The notes: generated by a model not told the origin, from the sequence alone. DNA of 64,000 bases from Mageeibacillus sp. UBA1212 (GCA_002309655.1 DBXM01000008.1:49462-113461); one strand, 5' to 3'. Counted from the first letter of the stretch, positions 34,602 to 44,286 are shown. Numbers and translations are program-made.

Positions 34602-36692
34602 ATGGCAATTCTAAATGACCTTGTCAGCCAGATTGAAGATAAAGCGCTGCGGGAACGGATCGCGGCGGAAGTGGACAAGCTGGCGAAGCAGAAGAAGTTC
34701 GGGTTGGTGTTCGAGGAACATCTGCCGGAATGCACTCCGCTTTACGATATCCCCGTCAAGAAGGGTGCGAAGGTCGCGCTGAAGGCGGGCGAAGTGAATG
34801 ATTTTTATACCGTGCTCAAAATTGAGGACGGCAAGGCGTTGTGCCTGAATAAAGACAAAACCGATACGGCGAAATTCGCGGTGGACGAGCTGGTCTGCAT
34901 CGCGGAATTCGGCGAGCCGATCTATCCGTATCTGAAGCCGATCGACACGGTTTGCAACGCGCCGGACAGCAATCTGTGGCATACGCTGATCGAGGCGGAC
35001 AACTATCATGCCCTGCAGCTGCTGGAATACCTCTATGCCGGGAAAGTGGACTGCATTTATATCGATCCGCCGTACAATACTGGCGCGCGTGACTGGAAGT
35101 ATAACAACGACTATGTCGACGGAAATGACCAATACCGGCATAGCAAATGGCTTTCCATGATGCAGAAAAGGTTGAAGATTGCTAAGAGATTGCTCAATCC
35201 GAATGATTCTGTGTTGATAATCACAATCGATGAAAAAGAGTATTTGCATCTCGGTTGCTTGTTGGAAGAAATGTTTCCGAATGCACTGATTCAAATGATA
35301 AGTAATATGATTTCATCCAAAGGTGCGTCAAGAGTTCAACAGTTTTCGCGCGTTGACGAGTATTTGTTTATTGTAACAATTGGTTCGGCATCGGTTCAAA
35401 GGCTGCCCTTATCTGACGAATGGCGTATGAATCCAGATGACAAACGAGGGACAAAACTCCGTTGGGCATGGCTAATACGCGAAGGTGCTTCCGGAACCAG
35501 GAGCCATTCACCGGGGAATTTTTACCCTATTTTTGTTGATGCCCAAACCGGAAAATATATAGGAATTGGAGACCCCCTTCCGGTTGGAGTTGATAGGAAT
35601 ACGGTCTATGTTCCTGATGGTCAAAGAGCAATTTGGCCACTTACATCAAAAGGTGAAGAACACTATTGGAATATAAAACCTCAAAAGTTTTTGGATTATA
35701 AAGAAAAAGGGTATATTCAGTTTGGTAGATTTAATGCTAATGGAATGACTATCAAGTTTCTCACAAGCGGAGAAATAGAAAAAATAGAAAATGGTAGTTT
35801 TTTTATTGATGGATATGCAGAAGATGGTTCAGTCATTTCTACGAATGAGTTTAGAAATATCATGCCTGGAACGCAATGGCGTATTACAGCCCATGATGCA
35901 ACAAGACACGGGACTGACTTACTGAAGAAAATACTCCCTGGGAGAGCTTTCCCCTACCCCAAGTCTCTTTACGCAGTTCATGATACAATCAATTTTTTCG
36001 TCTCAGGAAAGAAAAATGCTATTGTTTTAGATTTTTTTGCAGGATCTGGTACTACCCTCCATGCTGTGAATTTACTAAATGCAGAGGATGGTGGACAAAG
36101 ACGTTGTATCCTTGTGACAAACAATGAAGTATCTGACGAAGAAGCAAAAAAGTTGACTATACAAGGATACAAACCCGGCGATGAGGAATGGGAGAAACTC
36201 GGTATCGCCCGCTACGTCACATGGCCGCGGACGGTCTGCTCCATTGAAGGACGCGATGTCAACGGCAATCCGCTCAAGGGAAATTACATCGGCAGCGATC
36301 TCCCGATGGCAGACGGTTTCAAAGCCAACGCGGCATATTTTAAGCTCGGATTCCTTGATAAAACCAAAGTTTCGCTCGGTATGCAGTTCAAAGAAATACT
36401 CCCGACGCTGTGGATGAAGGCGGGCGCACACGGCCCCTGCCCGACCATCAAAGCCGGCGTTCCGGATATGCTGATCCTGCCGGAAAACAAGTTCGCCGTG
36501 CTGGTTGACGAAAAGCAGTATATAGAATTCTCGGAGAAACTGGATGAGCACCCCGAAATCGAGACGGTATACATTGTCACGGATTCGGAATCCGGTTACC
36601 GCGATATGATCGCGGGGTTGAATGTAAAAGAGAGTTTCCAGTTCTACCGCGATTATCTGGATAATTTCCGCATCAACTCGGTAAGGAGGTAA
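34602..36692 (+). CDS. mod: Type III DNA methyltransferase subunit Mod
   Basis: Beta-class N6-adenine methyltransferase that recognises and modifies the target of a type III system. Motif IV DPPYNTG (155-161) comes before motif I DFFAGSGTT (about 479-487), the beta order, and the target-recognition region lies between them. At 696 residues it is normal for Mod. The DNA from about 35160 to 36175 is clearly AT-richer than the ends of the same gene. This block covers the recognition region and motif I and suggests a recombined cassette. GGGAG precedes the ATG. Res starts seven bases after the stop. Confidence 0.94.
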   Translation: MAILNDLVSQIEDKALRERIAAEVDKLAKQKKFGLVFEEHLPECTPLYDIPVKKGAKVALKAGEVNDFYTVLKIEDGKALCLNKDKTDTAKFAVDELVCIAEFGEPIYPYLKPIDTVCNAPDSNLWHTLIEADNYHALQLLEYLYAGKVDCIYIDPPYNTGARDWKYNNDYVDGNDQYRHSKWLSMMQKRLKIAKRLLNPNDSVLIITIDEKEYLHLGCLLEEMFPNALIQMISNMISSKGASRVQQFSRVDEYLFIVTIGSASVQRLPLSDEWRMNPDDKRGTKLRWAWLIREGASGTRSHSPGNFYPIFVDAQTGKYIGIGDPLPVGVDRNTVYVPDGQRAIWPLTSKGEEHYWNIKPQKFLDYKEKGYIQFGRFNANGMTIKFLTSGEIEKIENGSFFIDGYAEDGSVISTNEFRNIMPGTQWRITAHDATRHGTDLLKKILPGRAFPYPKSLYAVHDTINFFVSGKKNAIVLDFFAGSGTTLHAVNLLNAEDGGQRRCILVTNNEVSDEEAKKLTIQGYKPGDEEWEKLGIARYVTWPRTVCSIEGRDVNGNPLKGNYIGSDLPMADGFKANAAYFKLGFLDKTKVSLGMQFKEILPTLWMKAGAHGPCPTIKAGVPDMLILPENKFAVLVDEKQYIEFSEKLDEHPEIETVYIVTDSESGYRDMIAGLNVKESFQFYRDYLDNFRINSVRR

Positions 36693-36698
36693 GTGACC

Positions 36699-39500
36699 AT
36701 GAAAGTTGAGTTATTCCCGTTCCAAAAAGTGGCGCTTGCCAGACTGCGCCAGAGTGTTGCGACAGCATTAGGTAATTACCGCAGCACCCACACCCCGCAG
36801 GTCGTTTCCTATACCGCGCCGACCGGCGCCGGAAAAACCATTGTCATGTCGGCGCTGATCGAAGCCGTCTATTACGGCGACGAAGTAAATCCCGATCAAA
36901 GTGACGCAATCTTCATCTGGCTTTCGGATTCGCCGCAACTCAATGAGCAATCCAAGCTGAAGATCGACCTGAAAGCCGATAAAATCGCGTTGAATCAGTG
37001 CGTCACCATCAGCGACGATTCCTTCGACGCGGAAATGCTCGAAGACGGACATATCTATTTTCTCAATACGCAAAAACTATCGAAATCCAGCAATTTGACC
37101 AAACATTCCGACGGGCGGCAATATACCATCTGGGAAACGCTCGCCAACACCGTGCGCGAGAAATCGGATCGGCTGTATTTCATCATTGACGAAGCGCACC
37201 GCGGCGCACAGAAGCCGAGCGATCTTTCCAAAAACACGACGATCATGCAGAAGTTCTTGAAGGGCACGGACGCGGATTGTCTGCCGCCTATGCCGGTGGT
37301 CATCGGTATGACGGCGACGCCTCAGCGTTTCAACCGGTTGGCGGAGGGCATCCAGTCAACGACACATTACGTGAAAACCACGGCGGACGAAGTGCGTGCT
37401 TCCGGTCTTTTGAAGGATCGGATCGTCATTACCTATCCCGAACACACGGGCAACGATATGGCGGTTTTACAGGCGGCGACCGACGAATGGAAAAAGAAAT
37501 GGGATCACTGGTATCAGTATTGCTATGAACAGCATTACGGACAGGTCAACCCCGTCTTTGTCATACAGGTGCAGAACGGCAGCGGCAGCAGGATTTCCTA
37601 TACAGATATGGACGAATGCCTGCGCATCATCGAGGAACGCCTCGGCGATCGTTTTATGGAAGGACAGGTCGTTCACGCATTCGGCGAAGGGACCCCTACT
37701 ATCCAAATCAACGGACTGGACGTGCCGTATTGCGAGCCGAGCCGTATTGCCGACGATAAACGTATTAAAGTCGTGTTTTTCAAAGAAACGCTTTCCACCG
37801 GCTGGGACTGCCCGCGAGCAGAGACGATGATGTCGTTCCGCCATGCCGTGGACTATACCTATATTGCACAGTTGCTCGGCAGAATGGTGAGGACACCTAC
37901 CCAGCAGCATATCAACGTAGACGAAACGCTGAACGACGTGCATCTGTACCTGCCGCAGTTCAAAGAATCAACGGTATATGACGTTGTGAAGGCGCTGCAG
38001 GACGAGGAAGGCGCTACCATCCCGACCGATATCGAAGCGGAAGAACTAGGGTTTGACAATTACGACACCCTCTCGCTCCGCCCGACCTATACCACGCCTC
38101 CCCGTCAGCCCGGAAGGACACGTTCGGTCGATCCGAATCAGCTGACACTGTTTGATCAACCAGAGTTTACCGGCGAACAGACTGCCGCTCCGGCAACAAC
38201 ACCGGCAGCACCGACGCAGCAACCAACGGCACAACCGGCACAGGCACATCAACCGACTGCGGAGACTCCCGTTGTTACCACACCCGCGGTATCGACGTCT
38301 GTTCAACCTGTTGTACAGCATCAACCGCAGACACCTGACGGATCGGACATCGACCGCGAAGCCGTGGTCAAGGCGATCAACGACGCGGGACTTCTGACGT
38401 ATGACGTGCGTCGTGTCCGCATCACCGACTATCTGAAATCCATGTATGCGCTGGCGCGGTTTCTGACGCAGACGCGCATCGATATGGATGCGAAAGAAGC
38501 GGTATTTACCGACATAACGCAGCAGATTCACGATTACATAGCCAATCTGAAGCGAACCGGCAGATATGAAGATCTTGCCGGACAAGTGCTTCAGTTCAAG
38601 CTGAACGCGCAGATATTCGATGTGTTCGGTAGGTCGATCGAAGATTACAGCGAACGTGATTTTTATACGACCACCGATACCGATATTGAACGTCAGTTCC
38701 GGCTGGCAGAAACGAAGCTCGGTAACGAAGGCGTCGGAAAAGAATACGTCAGACGGTACTATGACGAGGATGACGTTCTGAACCTCAATATCCACGTGAT
38801 CCTGTTTGCCGCAGATCCCGCTTGCATGGACGCGCTGAACGAGTATGCGAAAGATAAATTCCATGAACTCAACGACGCGAACCGTCGCCGCACAGTCACG
38901 CTGCCGGAGAGATTCAAAAAGAAATACGATGACATCGTTTCCGACGGTGATATCGTTAGTAAACACAACTTCCGTCTTCCGGAAACGATCCGTGTTCCGC
39001 ATGAGATGGAAGGCAAGCTTTACAGCAATCACCTGTTTGTGGACGATTCCGGCACGGCGCTTATCAACCTGAACGGCTGGGAAACAAAGGTCATCGCCGA
39101 GGAAGAAAAGCGGGAAGATTTCGTTTGCTGGCTTCGCAATCCGTCCCGAGGATCGTGGGCACTGTGCATCCCGTATGAGATCGACAGCGAGAAACGGCCA
39201 ACGTATCCCGATTTCCTGATCATTCGTCGTGAGGGCTCTGACTACATCGTCGACATTCTGGAGCCGCATGATCCGACCAGGGTGGACAACCTCGGCAAGG
39301 CGAAGGGATTTGCGGAATATGCACGGCAGAATCCGGGCGTGGGACGCATCCAGCTGATCCGCATGAAACAGGATTCTGTGGGCAACGAAAAGGCGTTCCG
39401 GCTGGATATGTCCAAGAGCTCTGTTCGTGATAAGGTTTCCCGTTGTGCCAGCAACGACGAGCTCAACCACATTTTTGACAGCGATGGATTCTTTGAATAA
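36699..39500 (+). CDS. res: Type III restriction enzyme subunit Res
   Basis: ATP-dependent helicase-endonuclease partner of Mod. The superfamily 2 helicase core has TAPTGAGKT (39-47), the IIDEAH box (about 160-165), GMTATPQRF and QLLGRMVRTP. A Pro/Gln/Thr-rich linker (about 485-545) separates it from the C-terminal half. The nuclease region reads YPDFLIIRREGSDYIVDILEPH, in which the usual ExK of PD-(D/E)xK is EPH. ATG 36699 has AAGGAGG; a GTG at 36693 is possible but too close. The length (933) is normal. Confidence 0.93.
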   Translation: MKVELFPFQKVALARLRQSVATALGNYRSTHTPQVVSYTAPTGAGKTIVMSALIEAVYYGDEVNPDQSDAIFIWLSDSPQLNEQSKLKIDLKADKIALNQCVTISDDSFDAEMLEDGHIYFLNTQKLSKSSNLTKHSDGRQYTIWETLANTVREKSDRLYFIIDEAHRGAQKPSDLSKNTTIMQKFLKGTDADCLPPMPVVIGMTATPQRFNRLAEGIQSTTHYVKTTADEVRASGLLKDRIVITYPEHTGNDMAVLQAATDEWKKKWDHWYQYCYEQHYGQVNPVFVIQVQNGSGSRISYTDMDECLRIIEERLGDRFMEGQVVHAFGEGTPTIQINGLDVPYCEPSRIADDKRIKVVFFKETLSTGWDCPRAETMMSFRHAVDYTYIAQLLGRMVRTPTQQHINVDETLNDVHLYLPQFKESTVYDVVKALQDEEGATIPTDIEAEELGFDNYDTLSLRPTYTTPPRQPGRTRSVDPNQLTLFDQPEFTGEQTAAPATTPAAPTQQPTAQPAQAHQPTAETPVVTTPAVSTSVQPVVQHQPQTPDGSDIDREAVVKAINDAGLLTYDVRRVRITDYLKSMYALARFLTQTRIDMDAKEAVFTDITQQIHDYIANLKRTGRYEDLAGQVLQFKLNAQIFDVFGRSIEDYSERDFYTTTDTDIERQFRLAETKLGNEGVGKEYVRRYYDEDDVLNLNIHVILFAADPACMDALNEYAKDKFHELNDANRRRTVTLPERFKKKYDDIVSDGDIVSKHNFRLPETIRVPHEMEGKLYSNHLFVDDSGTALINLNGWETKVIAEEEKREDFVCWLRNPSRGSWALCIPYEIDSEKRPTYPDFLIIRREGSDYIVDILEPHDPTRVDNLGKAKGFAEYARQNPGVGRIQLIRMKQDSVGNEKAFRLDMSKSSVRDKVSRCASNDELNHIFDSDGFFE

Positions 39501-39526
39501 GAAATAAAACTAAGGAAGAAAAGCTT

Positions 39527-39860
39527 ATGAACGAGCAAACCATTGTCAGCAAGACTATTTGTATGACGCGGTTGACGAGGCGCTCAAAAAACTGTTGCCG
39601 AAGTATTTAAACGGATTTCAGGGTTCGGACGGATACTCACTTCTCGTTGTCGGGCGTAAAAAACGTCGGTGTGCCTCTTCAACGGACAGGGCACGGTGCA
39701 GGGACCGTTCAAATGGGATCATAATAGTACGGAGGTAAAATTCGGAGTCCGCATAGGTGAGGATTTTGCCGAGTACTATGACACAAAAGAAGAGGCGATA
39801 GCCACTTTGGAGGCAATTATCAAAGCTTATACACAGAAGATGAAAACTATAGAATTGTGA
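39527..39860 (+). pseudogene. Decayed small gene after res
   Basis: A start with AAGGAAG (ATG 39527, MNEQTIVSK) continues in three successive frames. Near 39552 the sense moves to a frame reading DYLYDAVDEALKKLLPKY, and near 39660 to a third frame ending IGEDFAEYYDTKEEAIATLE...KTIEL at 39860. Each step equals the loss of one base. The joined product would be about 110 residues. The last frame alone (39669-39860) could still be translated, but has no ribosome-binding site. Confidence 0.5.
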
Positions 39861-39898
39861 CGCATCAAATTGACTGCCGCAGTAACTTGAGAGACAGG

Positions 39899-39930
39899 GG
39901 GGGCGCCCGGCCGCACGGCCGGACGCCCCC
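39899..39930 (-). terminator. GC-rich hairpin between island and protease gene
   Basis: A 14-bp stem with a one-base mismatch (39899-39912 with 39917-39930) closes a GCAC loop 32 bases downstream of the minus-strand protease gene. No T-run follows on either strand, so its terminator role is uncertain. Confidence 0.4.
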
Positions 39931-39961
39931 AAAAACATTCACTATACAAACCTAACAAATC

Positions 39962-42900
39962 TTACGCGTTCAAAATCCTCAAAAACTCCTCCTCGGTGAT
40001 CGTCTTCTTCTCGAGCAGGACGTCCTTCGCCCGCTCCAGGGCGGCGGCCCGCTCGGAGATGAGCCCCTTGGCCTTCGAGAATTCCTGCTTCAGGATCTCG
40101 TCGACCTCCTGACGGTCGCGGTCCGTCTTCTCGCCGGTGACGGAGAAGCCGTTGCGGGACATGCCGTAGCGGGAGACCATCTGCCAGGCGATCTCGGTGG
40201 CGGCGTCGAGGTCGGAGGTGCCGCCGTTCCCGTACTCGCCCAGGAAGACTTCCTCGGAGGCGATGCCGGCCATGTTGACGCAGATGCGGTTGCGGAGCTC
40301 GGTGGCTGTCATGTTCCCGACGGCGCCGGTGTTGAAGCGCACGTAGCCGAGAGCGCCGCTGCCCTCCGCGGAAATTGTGATGCGCTCGATAGGGTTGTCG
40401 GGGAAGAGAATCTTGCAGACGACCGCGTGGCCGAGCTCGTGGACGGCGGTGCGGACGTGCTGTTCCTCTTTGATGTCGTCCGGGTTGATCATGTCGTCGC
40501 CGTTCGCGAGGTGGTCGAGAACGTACTTGACCGACGGAATGTCGTCGCAGGTGACAGTTTTAAGGGCTGCCGGGTCGTCGAAGCTCGCGCACCGTTCGGC
40601 GTGGAGCTCGAAAACGGTCTGGACGACGCGCTCCGCGAAGCGGCCGTTGCCGAAGTTCGGGACGGAGACGAAGTACTGCATCAGCGTGCGGACCTTTTCG
40701 AGTGTCTCGGGGGCGTTGGCGTCGAGTCCGGATTTGGAAATCTTGCGGCGGAAGATCTCGGTGAGCTGCTCGGCGCTGTAGTCCTCGAACCGGAACGTGA
40801 AGCCGATGCGCGAGGCGATGCCGGGGTTGGAGGAGATGAAGCGGTCCATTTCCTTTTCGTAGCCGGAGAATATCACGACAAGGTTGTCGCGGTAGTCCTC
40901 CATAGCCTTCACGAGCGTCGCGATCGCCTCGTCGCCGTAGGAGTCGGTGTGGCCGTTCGCGCCTCCGGTCAGAGAGTACGCCTCGTCGATAAAGAGGACG
41001 CCGCCTATCGCGCGGTTGACGACCTGCTGCGTTTTGGGCGCGGTCTGGCCGAGATACTGGCCGACAAGGTCCTGCCTGCCGCACTCGATCAGTTTGTTCT
41101 CGGAAATGATGCCGGCGTCGTAAAGCTCGCGCGCGATTATGCGGGCGACGGTCGTTTTGCCGGTGCCGGGGTTGCCGCTGAAGATCATGTGGTTGTTGCC
41201 GCGCGGGATGTTGATGCCCTGGAAGTGCGCCTTGCGGCGGAACGCGGTGGTCGTGCGGAACTTCTTGATCTGTTCTTTGACGGATTCAAGGCCCACGAGC
41301 TCGGAGAGCGCGGTGCCGGGATTGCGGTCGGTGGTGTTCTTGGCGGACATCTCCTCGGTGGAGGGAACGTCGGGCATCGAGATGACGCTGATCTCCCAGC
41401 CGGGAGCGGATTCGTTTTTCGAGTGCTTGATGATCGTGTCCTGGACCATCTTCTTGACGAAGCGGCCGTTCCCGAAGTAGCGGCGGTTGATGAAGTACTC
41501 GGTGACGCGCTCCATCTCGCTGACCGCCTCGGGCGTGACCGTGAAGTTCTGCTTGCTGAGCGTCTGCACGTACATCTGCGAGAGCTCGCTGACGGAGTAG
41601 TTGTCGAACCGGAAGGTGTAGCCGATGCGCGACTCAATGCCGGAGTTGGAGTTCAGGAATTCGCCCATTTCCTTGTCGTAGCCGGCGAGGATCACGATGA
41701 ACTTGTCCTTGTAGTCCTCCATCGCCTTCACGAGCGTCGCGATCGCCTCCTTGCCGTAGGAGTCGTCGTTCGTGAGCGCCAGCGAGTACGCCTCGTCGAT
41801 GAACAGAACGCCGCCCATCGCTTCCTTGATCTTTTCCGACGTCTTTATCGCGGTCTGGCCCACGTAGGGCGCGACCAGGTCTTTCCGCTCGACCTCGACC
41901 AGCTTGTTTTTCTGGAGGACGCCGATGTCGAAAAGCATCGTGGCGATGATGCGGGCGACCGTCGTTTTGCCGGTGCCGGGGTTGCCGAGGAACTGCATGT
42001 GCATGTTGCCGTGCTCGACGTTGATGCCGGCCGCTTTTGCCTTTTTCTGGAAGGAAATGAACGACTCAAAGTCGCGGACCTGCTCCTTGATGGCCTTCAT
42101 GCCGATCATCTCGTCGAGAGCGGCGGCGGCCTTTTTGTTGTTGTAGACGTTCGGCGGAAGGACCGGCGCGCCTTCGACGTTACTGTAGTTCGAGAGGTAG
42201 TTGACGAGCTCGGTGTTGCCGATCGGCAGGAATTTTTCGTTGAACGCCATGAACTCCGCGAAGGTTTTTCGGAACTCCTCAGGGTCTTCGATCTTCGCGC
42301 GGACGTCGTCGGAAAGCTCGGAAATGTACGCCTCGTAGATCTGCTCGGTGGTCATGTTCTCGAGGTGGAGAACGTTCCGGCCGTACAGGAACTTGTAGCG
42401 GCTGTCCAGCGACAGGAACTCCTCCACGTCTTCGGCGCTGAGCCCGATGATCACGATGTAGGTGTCGCGGAGCGCGCGGCCGAGGATCTCTTTAATGTGG
42501 TCGGTCTCGAACATCCCGTACTCGTTGGATTTGAGGGATTTCAGGAACGAAGAGAGGCCGGAGATCACGTAGAGAACGTTCTTCTCGAAGACGTTGAACT
42601 TGTAGCCGGCGTAGTACTTACCGGACGGGAAGCTGTAGGGGTCGCCGCCGTCGCGGTATTCGGGATTCCACTGGCGCACGAAGGTCCTGACGAGTTCGTC
42701 GAACGTGCAGCGCTGGTACTCCTTGGTCTTGATCTTTCCGTGCTGCGCGAGAACGTCGGCGATATTCTCGACGACCTGCTGCTTTCCGGAGTTGCGGGCG
42801 CCTTCCACGACGCAGTAGAGCGAGTTCGTCTTCTCGTTTTTCGCCAGCTTCATGATGCGCTCGAGTCCGGGCGTGTTGCGGGAACTCTCAAGGAAGCGGT

Positions 42901-44218
42901 CGAGAACCTCGCTGCGCTCGCTGAGAAGGGCCTCGGAGGAGATTCCGTGCTGGCGAAGAAGGCCGACAACGGCCGCGACGATAATTATGCGGTTGGCGAA
43001 GTTGATCTCTTTGCTGAGAAAATCGAGCGAGTAGACCGGAATCGGGTAGATGTCCTGGTTTTCGGCGTCGTCGCCGAGCTCGAAGTCCTCGATCGAAGAG
43101 GAGCCGGTGAGCGACCTCTTGGAGGATTTGTAGAAGCGGATGCAGACGGTGCAGAGCGCGGTCCGTTCGTCTTCATCGCCGTCATCTTTGGGAGTGTAGG
43201 GAATGACCGAAACGCGGTTCGTCTCCGTCATGCGGATGACCGTCTCGAGAAGGTTGAGGGGCAGCGTGGTGAGCTCGTCCCGGAGCTTTTCGATTCTGTC
43301 GGCGGTAAGGCGGCAGGCGGGTTCTCGCGTGCTGAAACGGACGTTTTCCGGGTAGACCGCGCGGGTTTTGGCGGCTTCTTCTATCTTGTCCGCGAGGCCG
43401 TTGCCGCGGCAGTACTTAAGGTAGGCGGCGAGAACGGGAATGCAGTACTCGCATTTGCAGTTCGGGCACGCTGAGGCGCAAGTGGCACGCGTGGGGTCGA
43501 AGGCAATGCCGACGGTCACGCCGTCCTTCATGTTGGACGGTTCGTCGCCGAGTCTGTCAAGCGCGAGGACGAGGTCGGTGGACGAGAATGCCGGGTCGTG
43601 CTTCTGGAGGCTCGCGCAGATCCTGTTGTCGAAGTCGATGAGCACGTAGCCCTGGTCGGAGAGCCGTGGCCTCAGTGTGACGAGTTTTTTATCAAGAACG
43701 CGCTCCGCCAGCTCGAGCACCGGGTCGGGAACTTCCTGAAGCGCCGTCTTTTCGGGCGTCCAGTCGAACTCGTAAATCGCGTCGCCTCTGCCGGACGTCT
43801 CCCTGTACACGGCGCGTTCCTTGAGGGCGGCGTCGAGCATTCCTCTGTCCGAAAGGTATTTCATGTACGCCGCGATCTCCGGGACGCAGCGGTTTTCGTT
43901 GCAGGTGCACTCGCCGCAGTAGTTGAGGGGCTGGGTCAGCTTCCTGGTCAGGAAGTGAATGTCGTTGTCGCGCTCCACCTCGCCCTCATCGGGAATCGGA
44001 ATGCAGATGACAACGTTGAACGAGAGCTTCACGACGTGTTCGGTCGCGCCGGTGTCCTCGTTCTTCTTCTCTATTATCTCAACTTTTTCAACGAATCCGC
44101 GCTGCCAGAACGACCTGGCCCTCGCAAGAGAGACGTCGTCGATCCTCGTGAGCCTGTTCTGCGGGACCCACTCGTAAACGCCGCGCGCGGTATTTTGCTG
44201 GTTCTGATTTTTCGCCAT
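39962..44218 (-). CDS. SWIM-like / double CbbX-type AAA+ / M41 metalloprotease fusion
   Basis: A 1418-residue soluble protein. Residues 30-125 look like a SWIM domain (RARSFWQRGFVEKVEI, then C101-x2-C104-x-C106-x4-C111-x5-AAYMKY); a second copy ends at C251-x2-C254-x-C256-x2-C259 and AAYLKY, but the classical SWIM histidine is absent in both. A lone P-loop-like GARNSGKQ (473-480) opens a divergent ATPase-like region to about 690. Two CbbX/SpoVK-type AAA+ domains follow, each with Walker A GNPGTGKT (745-752; 1015-1022), Walker B LFIDEAYSL and a sensor region. The C-terminus (about 1250-1418) is an FtsH-like peptidase with HELGH (1260-1264) and the third ligand region TSDLDAATEIA. No membrane helix is seen, unlike FtsH. 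ATG 44218 has AAGGAG. It is probably an ATP-driven protease or remodeller with a nucleic-acid- or protein-binding front end. Confidence 0.88.
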   Translation of the reverse strand: MAKNQNQQNTARGVYEWVPQNRLTRIDDVSLARARSFWQRGFVEKVEIIEKKNEDTGATEHVVKLSFNVVICIPIPDEGEVERDNDIHFLTRKLTQPLNYCGECTCNENRCVPEIAAYMKYLSDRGMLDAALKERAVYRETSGRGDAIYEFDWTPEKTALQEVPDPVLELAERVLDKKLVTLRPRLSDQGYVLIDFDNRICASLQKHDPAFSSTDLVLALDRLGDEPSNMKDGVTVGIAFDPTRATCASACPNCKCEYCIPVLAAYLKYCRGNGLADKIEEAAKTRAVYPENVRFSTREPACRLTADRIEKLRDELTTLPLNLLETVIRMTETNRVSVIPYTPKDDGDEDERTALCTVCIRFYKSSKRSLTGSSSIEDFELGDDAENQDIYPIPVYSLDFLSKEINFANRIIIVAAVVGLLRQHGISSEALLSERSEVLDRFLESSRNTPGLERIMKLAKNEKTNSLYCVVEGARNSGKQQVVENIADVLAQHGKIKTKEYQRCTFDELVRTFVRQWNPEYRDGGDPYSFPSGKYYAGYKFNVFEKNVLYVISGLSSFLKSLKSNEYGMFETDHIKEILGRALRDTYIVIIGLSAEDVEEFLSLDSRYKFLYGRNVLHLENMTTEQIYEAYISELSDDVRAKIEDPEEFRKTFAEFMAFNEKFLPIGNTELVNYLSNYSNVEGAPVLPPNVYNNKKAAAALDEMIGMKAIKEQVRDFESFISFQKKAKAAGINVEHGNMHMQFLGNPGTGKTTVARIIATMLFDIGVLQKNKLVEVERKDLVAPYVGQTAIKTSEKIKEAMGGVLFIDEAYSLALTNDDSYGKEAIATLVKAMEDYKDKFIVILAGYDKEMGEFLNSNSGIESRIGYTFRFDNYSVSELSQMYVQTLSKQNFTVTPEAVSEMERVTEYFINRRYFGNGRFVKKMVQDTIIKHSKNESAPGWEISVISMPDVPSTEEMSAKNTTDRNPGTALSELVGLESVKEQIKKFRTTTAFRRKAHFQGINIPRGNNHMIFSGNPGTGKTTVARIIARELYDAGIISENKLIECGRQDLVGQYLGQTAPKTQQVVNRAIGGVLFIDEAYSLTGGANGHTDSYGDEAIATLVKAMEDYRDNLVVIFSGYEKEMDRFISSNPGIASRIGFTFRFEDYSAEQLTEIFRRKISKSGLDANAPETLEKVRTLMQYFVSVPNFGNGRFAERVVQTVFELHAERCASFDDPAALKTVTCDDIPSVKYVLDHLANGDDMINPDDIKEEQHVRTAVHELGHAVVCKILFPDNPIERITISAEGSGALGYVRFNTGAVGNMTATELRNRICVNMAGIASEEVFLGEYGNGGTSDLDAATEIAWQMVSRYGMSRNGFSVTGEKTDRDRQEVDEILKQEFSKAKGLISERAAALERAKDVLLEKKTITEEEFLRILNA

Positions 44219-44286
44219 ATGATCTGTCTCCTTCCGGAAAAAACGCCGGTTAAAAACGGGTCTGAAATTCCGTTTGCCATGGGGAA

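Noticed and set aside
39861..39961. Search for the other att copy of the tRNA-linked island
   Set aside because: No copy of AATCCCCCCATCTCCGCCA was seen at the right end of the island and no integrase gene is present, so integration boundaries could not be drawn.
40427..43474. A 1015-codon open frame on the plus strand opposite the AAA+/M41 gene
   Set aside because: It runs antisense to a protein with clear catalytic motifs, has repeated Val/Asp/Glu-rich shadow composition from GC-rich codons and no ribosome-binding site.
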